A stretch of DNA of 10,518 nucleotides from JAPLLS01 sp041309145 (GCA_041309145.1 JBFZAG010000164.1:1-10518); one strand, 5' to 3'. Shown: positions 1 to 6,283, numbered from the stretch's first letter. Program-made: numbers and translations. Notes: a model not told the origin generated them from the sequence alone.

Positions 1-702
1 GGTTTAGGCTGTAATGTCCCCGGAGCTTTAGCTATCCGGGTTTTAGAAGAGCGGCGCGAAAAATTCATTGCCGCCACTTTAATGGCTATTTCTATCCCCT
101 GCATGGCTCAGATCGCGATGATAGTCGGGCTGGTCGGGCACAGGGGAGGGAAATACTTAGCAATAGTTTTTGGAACCCTCTTTTTCCTTTTAATTATCAA
201 GGGCTTGATCTTAAACAGGGTTTTAAAAGGCACAAGCCCTGAAATATTGATCGAGATCCCTCCGTATCGAATGCCGCAGGCCGTAGCTGTGTTCAAGAAA
301 CTCTGGATGCGCCTGTCCGGTTTTCTGAAAGAGGCTTTGCCTTTTGTGCTTCTGGGAGTGCTTTTTGTCAATGTCCTCCACGCGCTGAAAATAATAGATC
401 TGTTCGCTTATATCTTCGCCCCGGTTTTAACAAAGTTATGGGGGCTTCCTCAGGAAGCCATCGGGGCATTAATGGTAGGGTTTTTGAGAAAAGACGTGGC
501 CGTGGGAATGCTGGGGCCGCTTAATTTAACCACTAAGCAGCTGGTAGTCGGGTCGACAATTCTGGCGGTATATTTTCCCTGTATCGCTACTTTTGCGGTC
601 CTTATCCGCGAGCTGGGCGTAAAAGATATGGCAAAGGCTGCCGCGATCATGATAACAGTCGCTTTATCAGCGGGCGCGCTGTTGAATTTTTTCCTCCCTT
701 AA
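1..702 (+). CDS. feoB: Ferrous iron transport protein B, C-terminal part (5' end outside window)
   Basis: The reading frame is open from the first base, so the gene starts upstream; 233 C-terminal residues are visible. FeoB is an inner-membrane Fe2+ importer with a cytosolic G domain (not in the window) and a membrane core of two Gate segments. Visible hallmarks are GLGCNVPG at visible residues 2-9, a Gate motif carrying a conserved Cys, followed by the Arg-rich stretch RVLEERREK. The second Gate region has GFLRKDVAVGML and later YFPCIATF with another conserved Cys. Several hydrophobic segments alternate with these motifs, and the protein ends in a membrane helix (about residues 209-233). An ATG at 82 lies inside the conserved domain and is not the true start. 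No truncation is seen at the 3' end. The amidase gene follows after only 5 nt, so the two may be co-transcribed. Family assignment is secure; transport of Fe2+ is inferred from the family. Confidence 0.93.
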   Translation, partial: GLGCNVPGALAIRVLEERREKFIAATLMAISIPCMAQIAMIVGLVGHRGGKYLAIVFGTLFFLLIIKGLILNRVLKGTSPEILIEIPPYRMPQAVAVFKKLWMRLSGFLKEALPFVLLGVLFVNVLHALKIIDLFAYIFAPVLTKLWGLPQEAIGALMVGFLRKDVAVGMLGPLNLTTKQLVVGSTILAVYFPCIATFAVLIRELGVKDMAKAAAIMITVALSAGALLNFFLP

Positions 703-707
703 AAAAT

Positions 708-1460
708 ATGCGAAGATTATTCTATTCAGGGGCCATTATTGTAATAAGCGTTATTTTAAGCTCCTGCACAACTGTTCCCCAAAAACCCCCGGCCCAGCTT
801 ACCCGGGAGAGCCTTCCGCAGCCGGGAGGGCTTGTTCCAAGGCACGACGTGTTCCATGTTGTAGCGCCCGGGGAGACACTCTGGCGGATAAGCAAGATGT
901 ATGATGTGACGATCCAGGATCTTATGCGGGCAAACAGTTTAAAGAACAAAGAGGAACTGAAAAAAGGGCAGCGGCTTTTAGTCCCTGAAGCGGCGCCCAT
1001 CGCTCCGGTGATCGCTCTTTATCCTTCAAATCAATGGAAATACATTGTTGTTCATCACAGCGGGACAGATAAGGGCAGTTCTCTCGATTTCGATAAATAC
1101 CACAACAGTAAAGGTTGGAAAGGGGTAGGGTACCATTTTATCATCTCTAACGGCACAAAAGGAAAGCAGGACGGCCAGATCGAGGTTTCGCCGCGCTGGA
1201 TCAAGCAGCAAAACGGCGCGCACTGCCAGGCCGGGGGCATGAATTATAAAGGGATAGGCGTTTGCCTGGTGGGCAACTTCAATCGAGAAAGGGTTTCGCG
1301 AAAACAGCTGGATTCGCTGGTTTATTTAGTAAATACTTTGCGCGAATATTACAAAATCCCGGTTAAGAACATTATCGGTCACAGGCAAGTCAGGGGGGCG
1401 AAAACGGATTGCCCGGGCAGATATTTTCCCTGGAACGAATTCAAAAAACGGCTGCATTAA
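708..1460 (+). CDS. Lipoprotein with LysM and N-acetylmuramoyl-L-alanine amidase (Amidase_2/PGRP) domains
   Basis: The protein (250 aa) should bind peptidoglycan and cleave the amide bond between N-acetylmuramic acid and the stem peptide. Residues 1-20 form a lipoprotein signal with the lipobox LSSC, so Cys20 is the predicted lipidated residue. A Pro-rich linker leads to a LysM domain at about 48-93 (VVAPGETLWRISKMYDV opening, KKGQRLLVP close). The Amidase_2 domain spans about 110-249. Expected zinc ligands are His116 (in VVHHS), His225 (in IIGHRQV) and Cys235 (in KTDCPG); Tyr142 in GVGYHF matches the conserved active-site tyrosine of T7 lysozyme-like amidases. All key residues are present, so it is probably active. 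No clear Shine-Dalgarno precedes the ATG, which lies 5 nt after feoB, so translation may depend on coupling. Likely roles are cell-wall remodelling or recycling in the periplasm. A defensive effector role cannot be excluded, but nothing nearby suggests it. Confidence 0.9.
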   Translation: MRRLFYSGAIIVISVILSSCTTVPQKPPAQLTRESLPQPGGLVPRHDVFHVVAPGETLWRISKMYDVTIQDLMRANSLKNKEELKKGQRLLVPEAAPIAPVIALYPSNQWKYIVVHHSGTDKGSSLDFDKYHNSKGWKGVGYHFIISNGTKGKQDGQIEVSPRWIKQQNGAHCQAGGMNYKGIGVCLVGNFNRERVSRKQLDSLVYLVNTLREYYKIPVKNIIGHRQVRGAKTDCPGRYFPWNEFKKRLH

Positions 1461-1802
1461 GAAGTATTTCAAGTTTATTTCTTTGCATACTATTTTTTTG
1501 CATGAGTTATTTTAAGCGCGAAGGAAAATTCTGCCCGCACCCCTGCCTGCCGGAAGAAAAAATTCCCATTATGCCTGCGGTTTTACAACGGCTGCGCGGG
1601 GGAGGCTCGGCAATGCCGCCCAGGGGAGTTTTTACCGGGTTGAAAGCGGCATAGCGGCCAACCGGGCGGGATCTATCGATAATTAAAGTTTGGATGGAGA
1701 CCGGAAGACCGTTCGAACAAGACGATAAACCCGCCGAATATATTTTGATGCGGCTATAACTTGTTGTAAAATAAGAAGTCGCGATAACCGGAAAATATTG
1801 AA
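1461..1802. other. Intergenic stretch without a convincing gene
   Basis: No supported gene here. The GC-rich part (about 1510-1680) is open in several frames at once. One frame runs from an ATG at 1502 to a TAG at 1652-1654 and, if that is ignored, to a TAA at 1757-1759. Another frame is open over 1514-1681 and reads LGNAAQGSFYRVESGIAAN near its end. Neither has a ribosome binding site or a recognisable domain. Decayed coding DNA is possible, but GC content alone explains the lack of stops. Confidence 0.4.
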
Positions 1803-1914
1803 GTTGCTAATGTGTTTAATAAGTGCCCATGCGCGATGAGCCACAAGCAACAAATTGATCTCTGAATCCTCTGTGATGGAAAATCTATTTGACGGTAGAC
1901 AGGTATCGCAGAGG
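1803..1914 (+). ncRNA. Possible structured RNA (two adjacent hairpins), identity unknown
   Basis: Two stems can be drawn by eye. The first is an interrupted hairpin: 1803-1808 (GTTGCT) pairs with 1846-1851, 1811-1814 (TGTG) with 1842-1845, and 1825-1830 with 1836-1841 (one mismatch), closing on the loop GCGCG. On the 3' side these pairings are contiguous. The second stem pairs 1868-1876 (CCTCTGTGA) with 1906-1914 (TCGCAGAGG), nine pairs including one G-U, with an inner TCTA/TAGA pairing at 1884-1887 and 1896-1899. A run of seven T follows at 1949-1955. I do not recognise a known class: the GATGAGCC...GCAAC piece recalls part of a SAM-I riboswitch, but the rest does not fit. It could equally be a leader for the downstream operon or chance structure. 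Confidence 0.3.
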
Positions 1915-1966
1915 GCTTTTGTTGGGCAGAACGATTGTTGTTATTAGATTTTTTTAAAAAAAGGAG

Positions 1967-1972
1967 TATAAT
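1967..1972 (+). promoter_or_regulatory. Candidate sigma-70 -10 box (TATAAT)
   Basis: A perfect TATAAT lies upstream of a Shine-Dalgarno (AAAGGAG, 1986-1992) and a GTG start at 2001, the same arrangement seen at other starts in this window. No good -35 hexamer is seen at 16-18 nt spacing (TTAGAT at 1944-1949 is poor). It could drive the small ORF at 2001 and the operon beginning at 2184. Confidence 0.35.
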
Positions 1973-2000
1973 AAATTGTAGCCACAAAGGAGCCGCAGGA

Positions 2001-2217
2001 GTGCTTAAAGCAAGCAAATTCAGGGCAATTCTCCAAAAGGGGATTGTCTTTTTTGTTTAGAAAGCAGGTAAAATTGGTCTGGCCAGCCGGGTTCTTGCCT
2101 GAGTTTTTTGGATCGCTTATTTGGCCGGTATCGGCTCATCCGTTTTATCATCTGGGCGGAAAAGACGCTGAAGGAGAAATGAGATGGTATTTGCTTTATA
2201 CTTTTTATATTTCTTAA
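2001..2217 (+). pseudogene. Small ORF apparently frameshifted at a T6 run (about 71 aa if joined)
   Basis: A GTG at 2001 has a good Shine-Dalgarno (AAAGGAG, 1986-1992, 8 nt spacing) and a TATAAT 14 nt further up, but its frame stops at 2058-2060 after 19 codons. The frame that would be reached by skipping one base in the T6 run at 2049-2054 stays open to a TAA at 2215-2217. Joined, the product is about 71 aa: a basic start (MLKASKFRAILQKGIV), then KLVWPAGFLPEFFGSLIW, and it would overlap the next gene's start. I do not recognise the protein. The alternatives are a decayed gene, a sequencing or assembly error in the homopolymer, slippage that switches expression, or a 19-aa leader peptide overlapping the terminator-like hairpin at 2026-2055. 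Translation from GTG is inferred, not shown. Confidence 0.35.
2026..2055 (+). terminator. Terminator-like hairpin with T-rich tail, upstream of the 2184 operon
   Basis: 2026-2033 (CAATTCTC) pairs with 2039-2046 (GGGGATTG), eight pairs of which two are G-U, around a CAAAA loop, followed by TCTTTTTT. The stem is modest and the tail starts one T then C, so strength is doubtful. Lying between a TATAAT at 1967 and the operon at 2184, it could act as an attenuator. It may instead be only the coding sequence of the small ORF it overlaps. Confidence 0.35.
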
Positions 2218-2519
2218 TTTTCGTCCTGATCGCGGTTATTGTTTCCAAGAAAGCCCGTAAAATATCCGGCAGTATCTTTCACGTAATTTTCAGGGTAATA
2301 AAATACGCAGTTAATATTATGGTTTTTATAATTGTTTCGGGCTTGCTTTTGGGCCTGATCGCATGGATCATCAGCTTGTTCCCGATATTCCGGGACTGGC
2401 TTAATTCAAACCCCGATCAAATAGTCGATAAGATCGCAGGATTGGGCGCGGCTCTTTGTATCGTTATCTTAGTGTTCTTTTTAATATCCGACCTCATAAA
2501 AAAATATTTTTTTAAATAA
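2184..2519 (+). CDS. Small hypothetical integral membrane protein (111 aa)
   Basis: No family is recognised. The start is fixed by AAGGAG at 2171-2176, 7 nt before the ATG; an ATG at 2179 in another frame gives only a short peptide. Three hydrophobic segments are seen: about residues 3-20, then 40-66 (rich in Ile, Val, Gly and Leu, ending WIISLFPIF), and 86-105. Basic clusters KKARK after the first helix and KKYFFK at the end favour the cytoplasm by the positive-inside rule. A soluble loop at about 70-85 (WLNSNPDQIVDKIA) lies between the last two. It is the first clear gene of an operon; the spermidine-synthase-like membrane protein starts 22 nt after its stop. It may be an accessory subunit of that enzyme, but only gene order supports this. 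Confidence 0.8.
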   Translation: MVFALYFLYFLIFVLIAVIVSKKARKISGSIFHVIFRVIKYAVNIMVFIIVSGLLLGLIAWIISLFPIFRDWLNSNPDQIVDKIAGLGAALCIVILVFFLISDLIKKYFFK

Positions 2520-2541
2520 AAGTACCGGCAAAAGAAAGAAC

Positions 2542-4830
2542 ATGGTTTTCTTAAACTTACAAATAAAAAAAATACACCTGTTGTATTTGGTCAGTTTTCT
2601 GGCCGCGTTTTTGCTTTTCCAGATCGAATTGATCATTTCCAAGATCTTTTTGCCTAAATTCGGCGGCAGCTATTTGATCTGGGGCGCCTGCGTGGTTTTC
2701 TTCCAGAGCGTCCTGCTTTCAGGCTATTTATACGCGCATATCGTCGTAGAGAAGACCCGGCTGTTTAAATACAAATATCTGCATCTGGCGCTGATCATCC
2801 TGCCTTTATTATTTTTCCCGGGCAGGCCGTTGCCGGAAATCGCGGCGGAAAGCCGCTTCCCGATAGTTGTAAGTATTTTTCTGCAGTTATCCGTCAGCAT
2901 TGGAATTGTTTTTTTTGCCTTATCTACGGTCAGCATTATCAACCAGAGCTGGCTTTCTTTCAGCGGCTTGCCGGGGCATTCCAACCCGTATGTCCTTTAC
3001 GGCGTTTCTAATCTGGGATCTTTTATCGCTCTTTTAAGCTACCCCTTTATTTTCGAGTTAGCCTTTAACATTAACCAACAGCTTGCAATCTGGCGGTTTG
3101 GTTACTTATTATTTTTGTTATTTTATTTTGCCGCCTTTCGTTTGATCAAAATAAATCACGCCCAAGGCCTAAACAGCGCGCCAATTTTCAAAACCTCGCT
3201 TTTTTTCAAACAATTCAAATACACCGGAACTACGCGGGAAGGACTATTCTGGTTTTTATTATCAGCTGCCGGGTCAATAATGTTCCTTTCCGTAACCAAT
3301 ATTATTACCTATCAGATCGCCCCTTGCCCGTTACTTTGGATCATTCCTTTATGCATTTACCTGCTTTCATTTGTGCTTAACTTCAAAGAAAAACCGTTAT
3401 TCCCGGAACGGATAAAAAATAACATTAATATCTATATCGGTTTTATTGTTCTGTTGTTTTTCTTTACCCAGATGCGCATCTTTCCCGTCTTGATCGAAAT
3501 TATCGCTTATTGCGTTTCTTTGTTTATCTTGTGCATGTTCTGTCAGCGCGAACTGTTCAAGACTAAACCAAAAGAGAGCAATAGATTAACCGTCTTTTAT
3601 CTTATAATCGCATTCGGGGGCGTTGTCGGAAGCATGATGGTAACATGGATCGCGCCGTTAATTTTTACGGATCCCTTGGAATTTATTTTCGGGCTTTTTG
3701 TGATCAGCCTGGCATTGGCCTTAGGGGAAAATAAATCCAGGACCGGATTATCCCGCCTGCGTTTTATAGTTTATGCGGCAATGCTTCTTTTTTTGTGGCC
3801 CCTGGTTTTTAACCGTTTTAATTTCTTCGGCATGATTATACTGGCGGTTTTCTTTAAGAAGATATTTTCTGAGCTGAAAACCGCCAGGATGCTTAATCTT
3901 TGCTTAGCGGGTATTTTTATAACAGCGTTCCTCTTTCCGAACAACTGGCTGCATTACGGCAGGAACATTTATGCGCATAGAAATTATTACGGAATTTACC
4001 GGGTGAATCTGACAAAGGGCTTAATGGTTTTTTCAAACGGCACCATCAGGCACGGTCAACAGTATGTCGATAAAATTAAGGAAAAGGAGCCTTTGTCGTA
4101 TTATCATCATGAAACGCCGGTCGGCAAATTGTTAGACAGCGATGTGTTCCAAGCGAAGAAGATAGGTATTGTCGGTTTAGGCGCGGGCACTTTGGCGGCT
4201 TACGGGAGAGAGGGGCAGGAAATTGATTTTTTCGAGCTTGACCGGGATGTTTTTGATATCGCGGACTCTTTTTTCACTTATTTAAAAGATTCCCGCGCCA
4301 AGATCAATTATATTTTCGGGGACGCCAGGATTTCCTTGAAGAAAATTTCCGAAAATAAATATGATCTATTGATAATCGACGCTTTCAGCGGCGATTCTGT
4401 TCCGGTGCATCTTTTAACCGTTGAGGCGATCAAAGAATACAGAAAACACGTTAACCCCGAAGGGTTAATTTTGTTTCACGTTTCCAACAATTATTTTAAC
4501 CTTATCCCGGTTTTAGTTAATAATGCCAAAGCCGTAAACGCCTATGCGGCAGCTGATTATAATGAAACGACGGATGATAACCAAGCTTATTTGGCCTCCG
4601 TCTGGGTTGCCTTGACCTGGGATGCCCGCTCTAAAGACAATCTCGTTCAAAAGCTTAATTGGGAAGAAGGGAAAAAGCTTAAGATAAAGAAGATGAAGCC
4701 CTGGACAGATGCTTATTCCAATGTGCTCTCGGCGCTGAAAATCGGAAGTTTCGCCGTTCCCATAAAAGCAATTCTCTTTGATTTTTCGGGCTATTTTTCA
4801 AAAAAGGAGAATTTAAAATGGCGGAGATAA
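2542..4830 (+). CDS. Polytopic membrane protein with C-terminal spermidine-synthase-like domain
   Basis: The 762-aa protein has two parts. Residues about 11-470 hold a dozen or so hydrophobic segments; KFGGSYLIWGACVVFFQSV at 39-57 matches the signature near the N terminus of fused MFS/spermidine synthase-like proteins. Residues about 480-740 resemble the Rossmann fold of spermidine synthases: the NGTIRHGQQ stretch (499-507), the nucleotide-binding loop GIVGLGAGTLA (542-552), acidic FFELDRD (563-569), GDAR (593-596), and the active-site-like IIDAFSGDSVPVHLLT (611-626), then FHVSNNY (645-651) and WTDAYSN (721-727). In true spermidine synthases this domain moves an aminopropyl group from decarboxylated SAM to putrescine. 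In membrane-fused relatives the substrate is generally unknown, so polyamine synthesis should not be assumed. No strong ribosome binding site is seen (AAAGAAAG only). The thioredoxin-like gene overlaps its last 13 nt. Fold assignment is secure, function is not. Confidence 0.88.
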   Translation: MVFLNLQIKKIHLLYLVSFLAAFLLFQIELIISKIFLPKFGGSYLIWGACVVFFQSVLLSGYLYAHIVVEKTRLFKYKYLHLALIILPLLFFPGRPLPEIAAESRFPIVVSIFLQLSVSIGIVFFALSTVSIINQSWLSFSGLPGHSNPYVLYGVSNLGSFIALLSYPFIFELAFNINQQLAIWRFGYLLFLLFYFAAFRLIKINHAQGLNSAPIFKTSLFFKQFKYTGTTREGLFWFLLSAAGSIMFLSVTNIITYQIAPCPLLWIIPLCIYLLSFVLNFKEKPLFPERIKNNINIYIGFIVLLFFFTQMRIFPVLIEIIAYCVSLFILCMFCQRELFKTKPKESNRLTVFYLIIAFGGVVGSMMVTWIAPLIFTDPLEFIFGLFVISLALALGENKSRTGLSRLRFIVYAAMLLFLWPLVFNRFNFFGMIILAVFFKKIFSELKTARMLNLCLAGIFITAFLFPNNWLHYGRNIYAHRNYYGIYRVNLTKGLMVFSNGTIRHGQQYVDKIKEKEPLSYYHHETPVGKLLDSDVFQAKKIGIVGLGAGTLAAYGREGQEIDFFELDRDVFDIADSFFTYLKDSRAKINYIFGDARISLKKISENKYDLLIIDAFSGDSVPVHLLTVEAIKEYRKHVNPEGLILFHVSNNYFNLIPVLVNNAKAVNAYAAADYNETTDDNQAYLASVWVALTWDARSKDNLVQKLNWEEGKKLKIKKMKPWTDAYSNVLSALKIGSFAVPIKAILFDFSGYFSKKENLKWRR

Positions 4831-5111
4831 AAAGAATAGAGGTGGTATGCATGCAGTGCCACAAGTGCGACGTGGTCAGGGAAAAAATCCGCAACGTAAT
4901 GAACGCTATCGGGAACAAAAACAATATGCGGATGCGCTATGAATTTATTTTTTGCGCGGACCGGAAAGAAGCCATGGCAAAAATACGCAGCTCCGGCTAT
5001 GACCTCAACCAATTGCCCGTTACCCTGATTAACGGGCAATTAGCATTCAGCGGGAGCAGGATAACCGAACAGGAAATCAGGATTATAGTGGAAGGAATAC
5101 TTAAATATTGA
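4818..5111 (+). CDS. Thioredoxin-fold protein with CxxCxxC cluster (97 aa)
   Basis: The protein opens with a beta strand (IKRIEVV) leading into CMQCHKC, with Cys at 11, 14 and 17, at the position where thioredoxins carry CxxC. A helix follows (about 17-30), then a second strand with Cys46, and LPVTLING at 66-73, which holds the proline (Pro67) that is cis in thioredoxin folds. The last helix is about 83-96. The length fits small thioredoxin or glutaredoxin-like proteins. It has no signal peptide, so it should be cytosolic. Three evenly spaced Cys plus Cys46 suggest either redox exchange or metal/Fe-S binding. It starts inside the end of the spermidine-synthase-like gene, with AAGGAG at 4804-4809 eight nt before the ATG, so the two are translationally linked and possibly partners. 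The specific redox role is inference. Confidence 0.75.
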   Translation: MAEIKRIEVVCMQCHKCDVVREKIRNVMNAIGNKNNMRMRYEFIFCADRKEAMAKIRSSGYDLNQLPVTLINGQLAFSGSRITEQEIRIIVEGILKY

Positions 5112-5237
5112 AGATTAAGTCTGAATTGTTTTATGAGCGCTTAAGCCCGGACATTCTATGCTCTAGCCGTTATTGTCGCTTTTATCGGGACAATATTGGT
5201 TTACAGCGCTGAAGGATCATTGAGACCGCATGTTTAA
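5108..5237 (+). pseudogene. Possible frameshifted mini-gene for a single-helix membrane protein (about 42 aa)
   Basis: A TTG at 5108 overlaps the upstream TGA stop (TTGA) and opens MKIKSELFYERLS. Skipping one base in the CCC at 5146-5148 moves to a frame reading RTFYALAVIVAFIGTIL, then VYSAEGSLRPHV, with a TAA at 5235-5237. The joined 42-aa product has a basic amphipathic start followed by one clean membrane helix, a coherent small membrane protein. GGAAGGA at 5090-5096 could serve as a distant Shine-Dalgarno. It may be a decayed gene, an assembly error, or chance, because short hydrophobic stretches arise easily in this base composition. No homologue is recognised. Confidence 0.3.
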
Positions 5238-5271
5238 TCGAAAATCTTTCCCCATTTTTAAATAAGAGTGG

Positions 5272-5277
5272 TATAAT
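5272..5277 (+). promoter_or_regulatory. Candidate -10 box of the 55-aa membrane protein gene
   Basis: TATAAT sits 8 nt before the Shine-Dalgarno at 5285-5291 and 20 nt before the ATG at 5298. A transcript starting about 7 nt downstream would have a leader of roughly 14 nt, holding little beyond the ribosome binding site. No clear -35 is visible at standard spacing. Confidence 0.45.
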
Positions 5278-5297
5278 CTTAAAAAAGGAGGAAGTAA

Positions 5298-5465
5298 ATG
5301 AATAAAAAAACGTTAGGTAATCGTGTCGACTGGACTTTGGCTGTGTTCTGCGGATTCTTGGCGACCATGGGATTGATGTTCAACAAAAGCAATTTCATTC
5401 TTTTTTCTATTTTCATTATATTAGTAATTATACTGGATATATTAATCCGCAAATTCAGCGATTAA
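5298..5465 (+). CDS. Small hypothetical membrane protein (55 aa), two helices
   Basis: The start is well supported: AAGGAGG at 5285-5291, 6 nt before the ATG, with a TATAAT just upstream. The product starts MNKKTLGNRVDW, has a first hydrophobic segment at about 12-28 (TLAVFCGFLATMGLMF), a short NKSN turn, and a second segment at about 32-50 (ILFSIFIILVIILDILI), and ends RKFSD. This is a hairpin of two membrane helices with both ends probably cytoplasmic. The basic N terminus and the separate promoter make it a stand-alone gene rather than the tail of the upstream operon. I recognise no family. It could be a small membrane regulator; two-helix toxins also look like this, but no antitoxin is visible. 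Confidence 0.75.
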   Translation: MNKKTLGNRVDWTLAVFCGFLATMGLMFNKSNFILFSIFIILVIILDILIRKFSD

Positions 5466-5749
5466 TCCGTAACAGGCGGCGGGGGAAATAAGTTTAATAT
5501 CCCAAATGGATGCATTGCCCCCGGCCGCTTCTTCCGGAAAAAGCATGATTTTTTTCATCTGAAACCGCTTTCTTATTGTCCCGCCTATCGTCTTGAAAAG
5601 ACCCCCGCTCAGGTTATACTTTATTTAGAATGCGAAGTATTTTGAAATTTCACCAGAATGGATAATCGGATCTATCGAAAAGGGTTCCATTTCAGGGAAA
5701 ATGGAGCCAAAACCGCGGATCAATAGAGAATGTCGTTATCTACTGACTG
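5466..5749. other. Intergenic stretch with one hairpin, no gene seen
   Basis: No supported ORF. A hairpin pairs 5683-5692 (GGTTCCATTT) with 5699-5708 (AAATGGAGCC), ten pairs with one G-U and a CAGGGA loop. It has no T run on the + strand and only a weak one on the other, so it is not a clear terminator. With the second hairpin at 5750-5779 it forms a structured leader or spacer ahead of the first PilZ gene. Confidence 0.4.
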
Positions 5750-5793
5750 CCGGGTTGCCGAAAAGATAAGGCAATCCGGTTATTTAATTTTTA
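5750..5793 (+). terminator. Probable Rho-independent terminator upstream of the first PilZ gene
   Basis: 5750-5759 (CCGGGTTGCC) pairs with 5770-5779 (GGCAATCCGG), ten pairs with one G-U, closing a ten-base loop GAAAAGATAA. The tail TTATTTAATTTTTAT is T-rich but broken by A. It would end transcripts from the 55-aa gene. It lies just before the next ATG, and its tail overlaps a possible -10 box. Confidence 0.5.
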
Positions 5794-5806
5794 TAACCCA
5801 TAAAAA

Positions 5807-6181
5807 ATGATTACGCCGGAAAAAAGAAAATACAAAAGAACGAACTGCGTATGCACGGTGAGGATCAGGCCATTTTATGAGGGGATGGATACGGGCGTTT
5901 TGGCCAGATGGGAAGTGGTTCCTATGCAGAATTTAAGCGCGTCGGGGATTTTATTTGTCCAGACAAAAACATTTCCTATGGGGGCGATGTTCGAATTCAA
6001 TGTCACATCCCCGGTTGTCTCAGGTCCGGTCTATTGCGTGGGGAGGGTGATCCGGGTCGAGAAAAGGCAAAACAGCAAAAACGGCCAGGCTCAAATGCCG
6101 GCTTATTCGATAGCGGTGAATTTCAAGGATTTCGACGAGGATAAACAGGAATCGATAAAGAGGATCTGCGACGCCTCTTAA
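5807..6181 (+). CDS. PilZ-domain protein (c-di-GMP receptor type), 124 aa
   Basis: A single PilZ domain fills the protein. The c-di-GMP contact motifs are intact: RxxxR at Arg7-Arg11 (RKYKR) and (D/N)xSxxG at 42-47 (NLSASG). Later strands carry GPVYCVGRVIRVEKR (about 73-87) and a closing SIAVNFKDFDEDKQESI, typical of the barrel end. PilZ proteins bind cyclic di-GMP and pass the signal to motility, adhesion, secretion or exopolysaccharide machinery; the target here is unknown. There is no signal peptide, so it is cytosolic. No Shine-Dalgarno precedes the ATG. A TATAAC at 5792-5797 ends 9 nt before it, so the mRNA may have almost no leader. It is separated from the second PilZ gene by a strong terminator, so the two are independent units. 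Confidence 0.88.
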   Translation: MITPEKRKYKRTNCVCTVRIRPFYEGMDTGVLARWEVVPMQNLSASGILFVQTKTFPMGAMFEFNVTSPVVSGPVYCVGRVIRVEKRQNSKNGQAQMPAYSIAVNFKDFDEDKQESIKRICDAS

Positions 6182-6248
6182 CACGGAGCGGGCGCCGGCA
6201 AAACAAAAATAGCGGCCTAGAAAAATAAATAGATAAAAAATGCAGAAT

Positions 6249-6280
6249 AAAAAAAGGGACCCGGTCCCTTTTTTTATTTT
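6249..6280. terminator. Strong bidirectional Rho-independent terminator
   Basis: A near-perfect palindrome: seven A, then GGGAC (6256-6260), loop CCG, then GTCCC (6264-6268) and seven T, continuing ATTTT. The A run upstream and T run downstream make it work in either direction by sequence. It closes the first PilZ transcript and insulates the promoter of the second. Confidence 0.88.
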
Positions 6281-6283
6281 TAC

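Noticed and set aside
1409..1759. ORF overlapping the amidase end and continuing past an in-frame TAG
   Set aside because: No ribosome binding site or known domain. Several frames are open together in this GC-rich stretch, so openness is not evidence of coding.
1825..1858. Resemblance to a SAM-I riboswitch core (GCCC, GATGAGCC, GCAAC)
   Set aside because: The other conserved SAM-I elements are missing and the stems seen do not match its four-way junction.
1754..2017. 87-codon minus-strand ORF
   Set aside because: Low-complexity product with no recognisable domain, and it covers the hairpins and the candidate promoter.
4791..5039. Minus-strand ORFs opposite the thioredoxin-like gene
   Set aside because: They oppose a gene with a clear start, ribosome binding site and fold, and have no recognisable content.
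5442..5558. 38-codon minus-strand ORF starting MKKIMLFPEEA
   Set aside because: Reads smoothly but has no Shine-Dalgarno, overlaps the 55-aa gene's end and is too short to trust.
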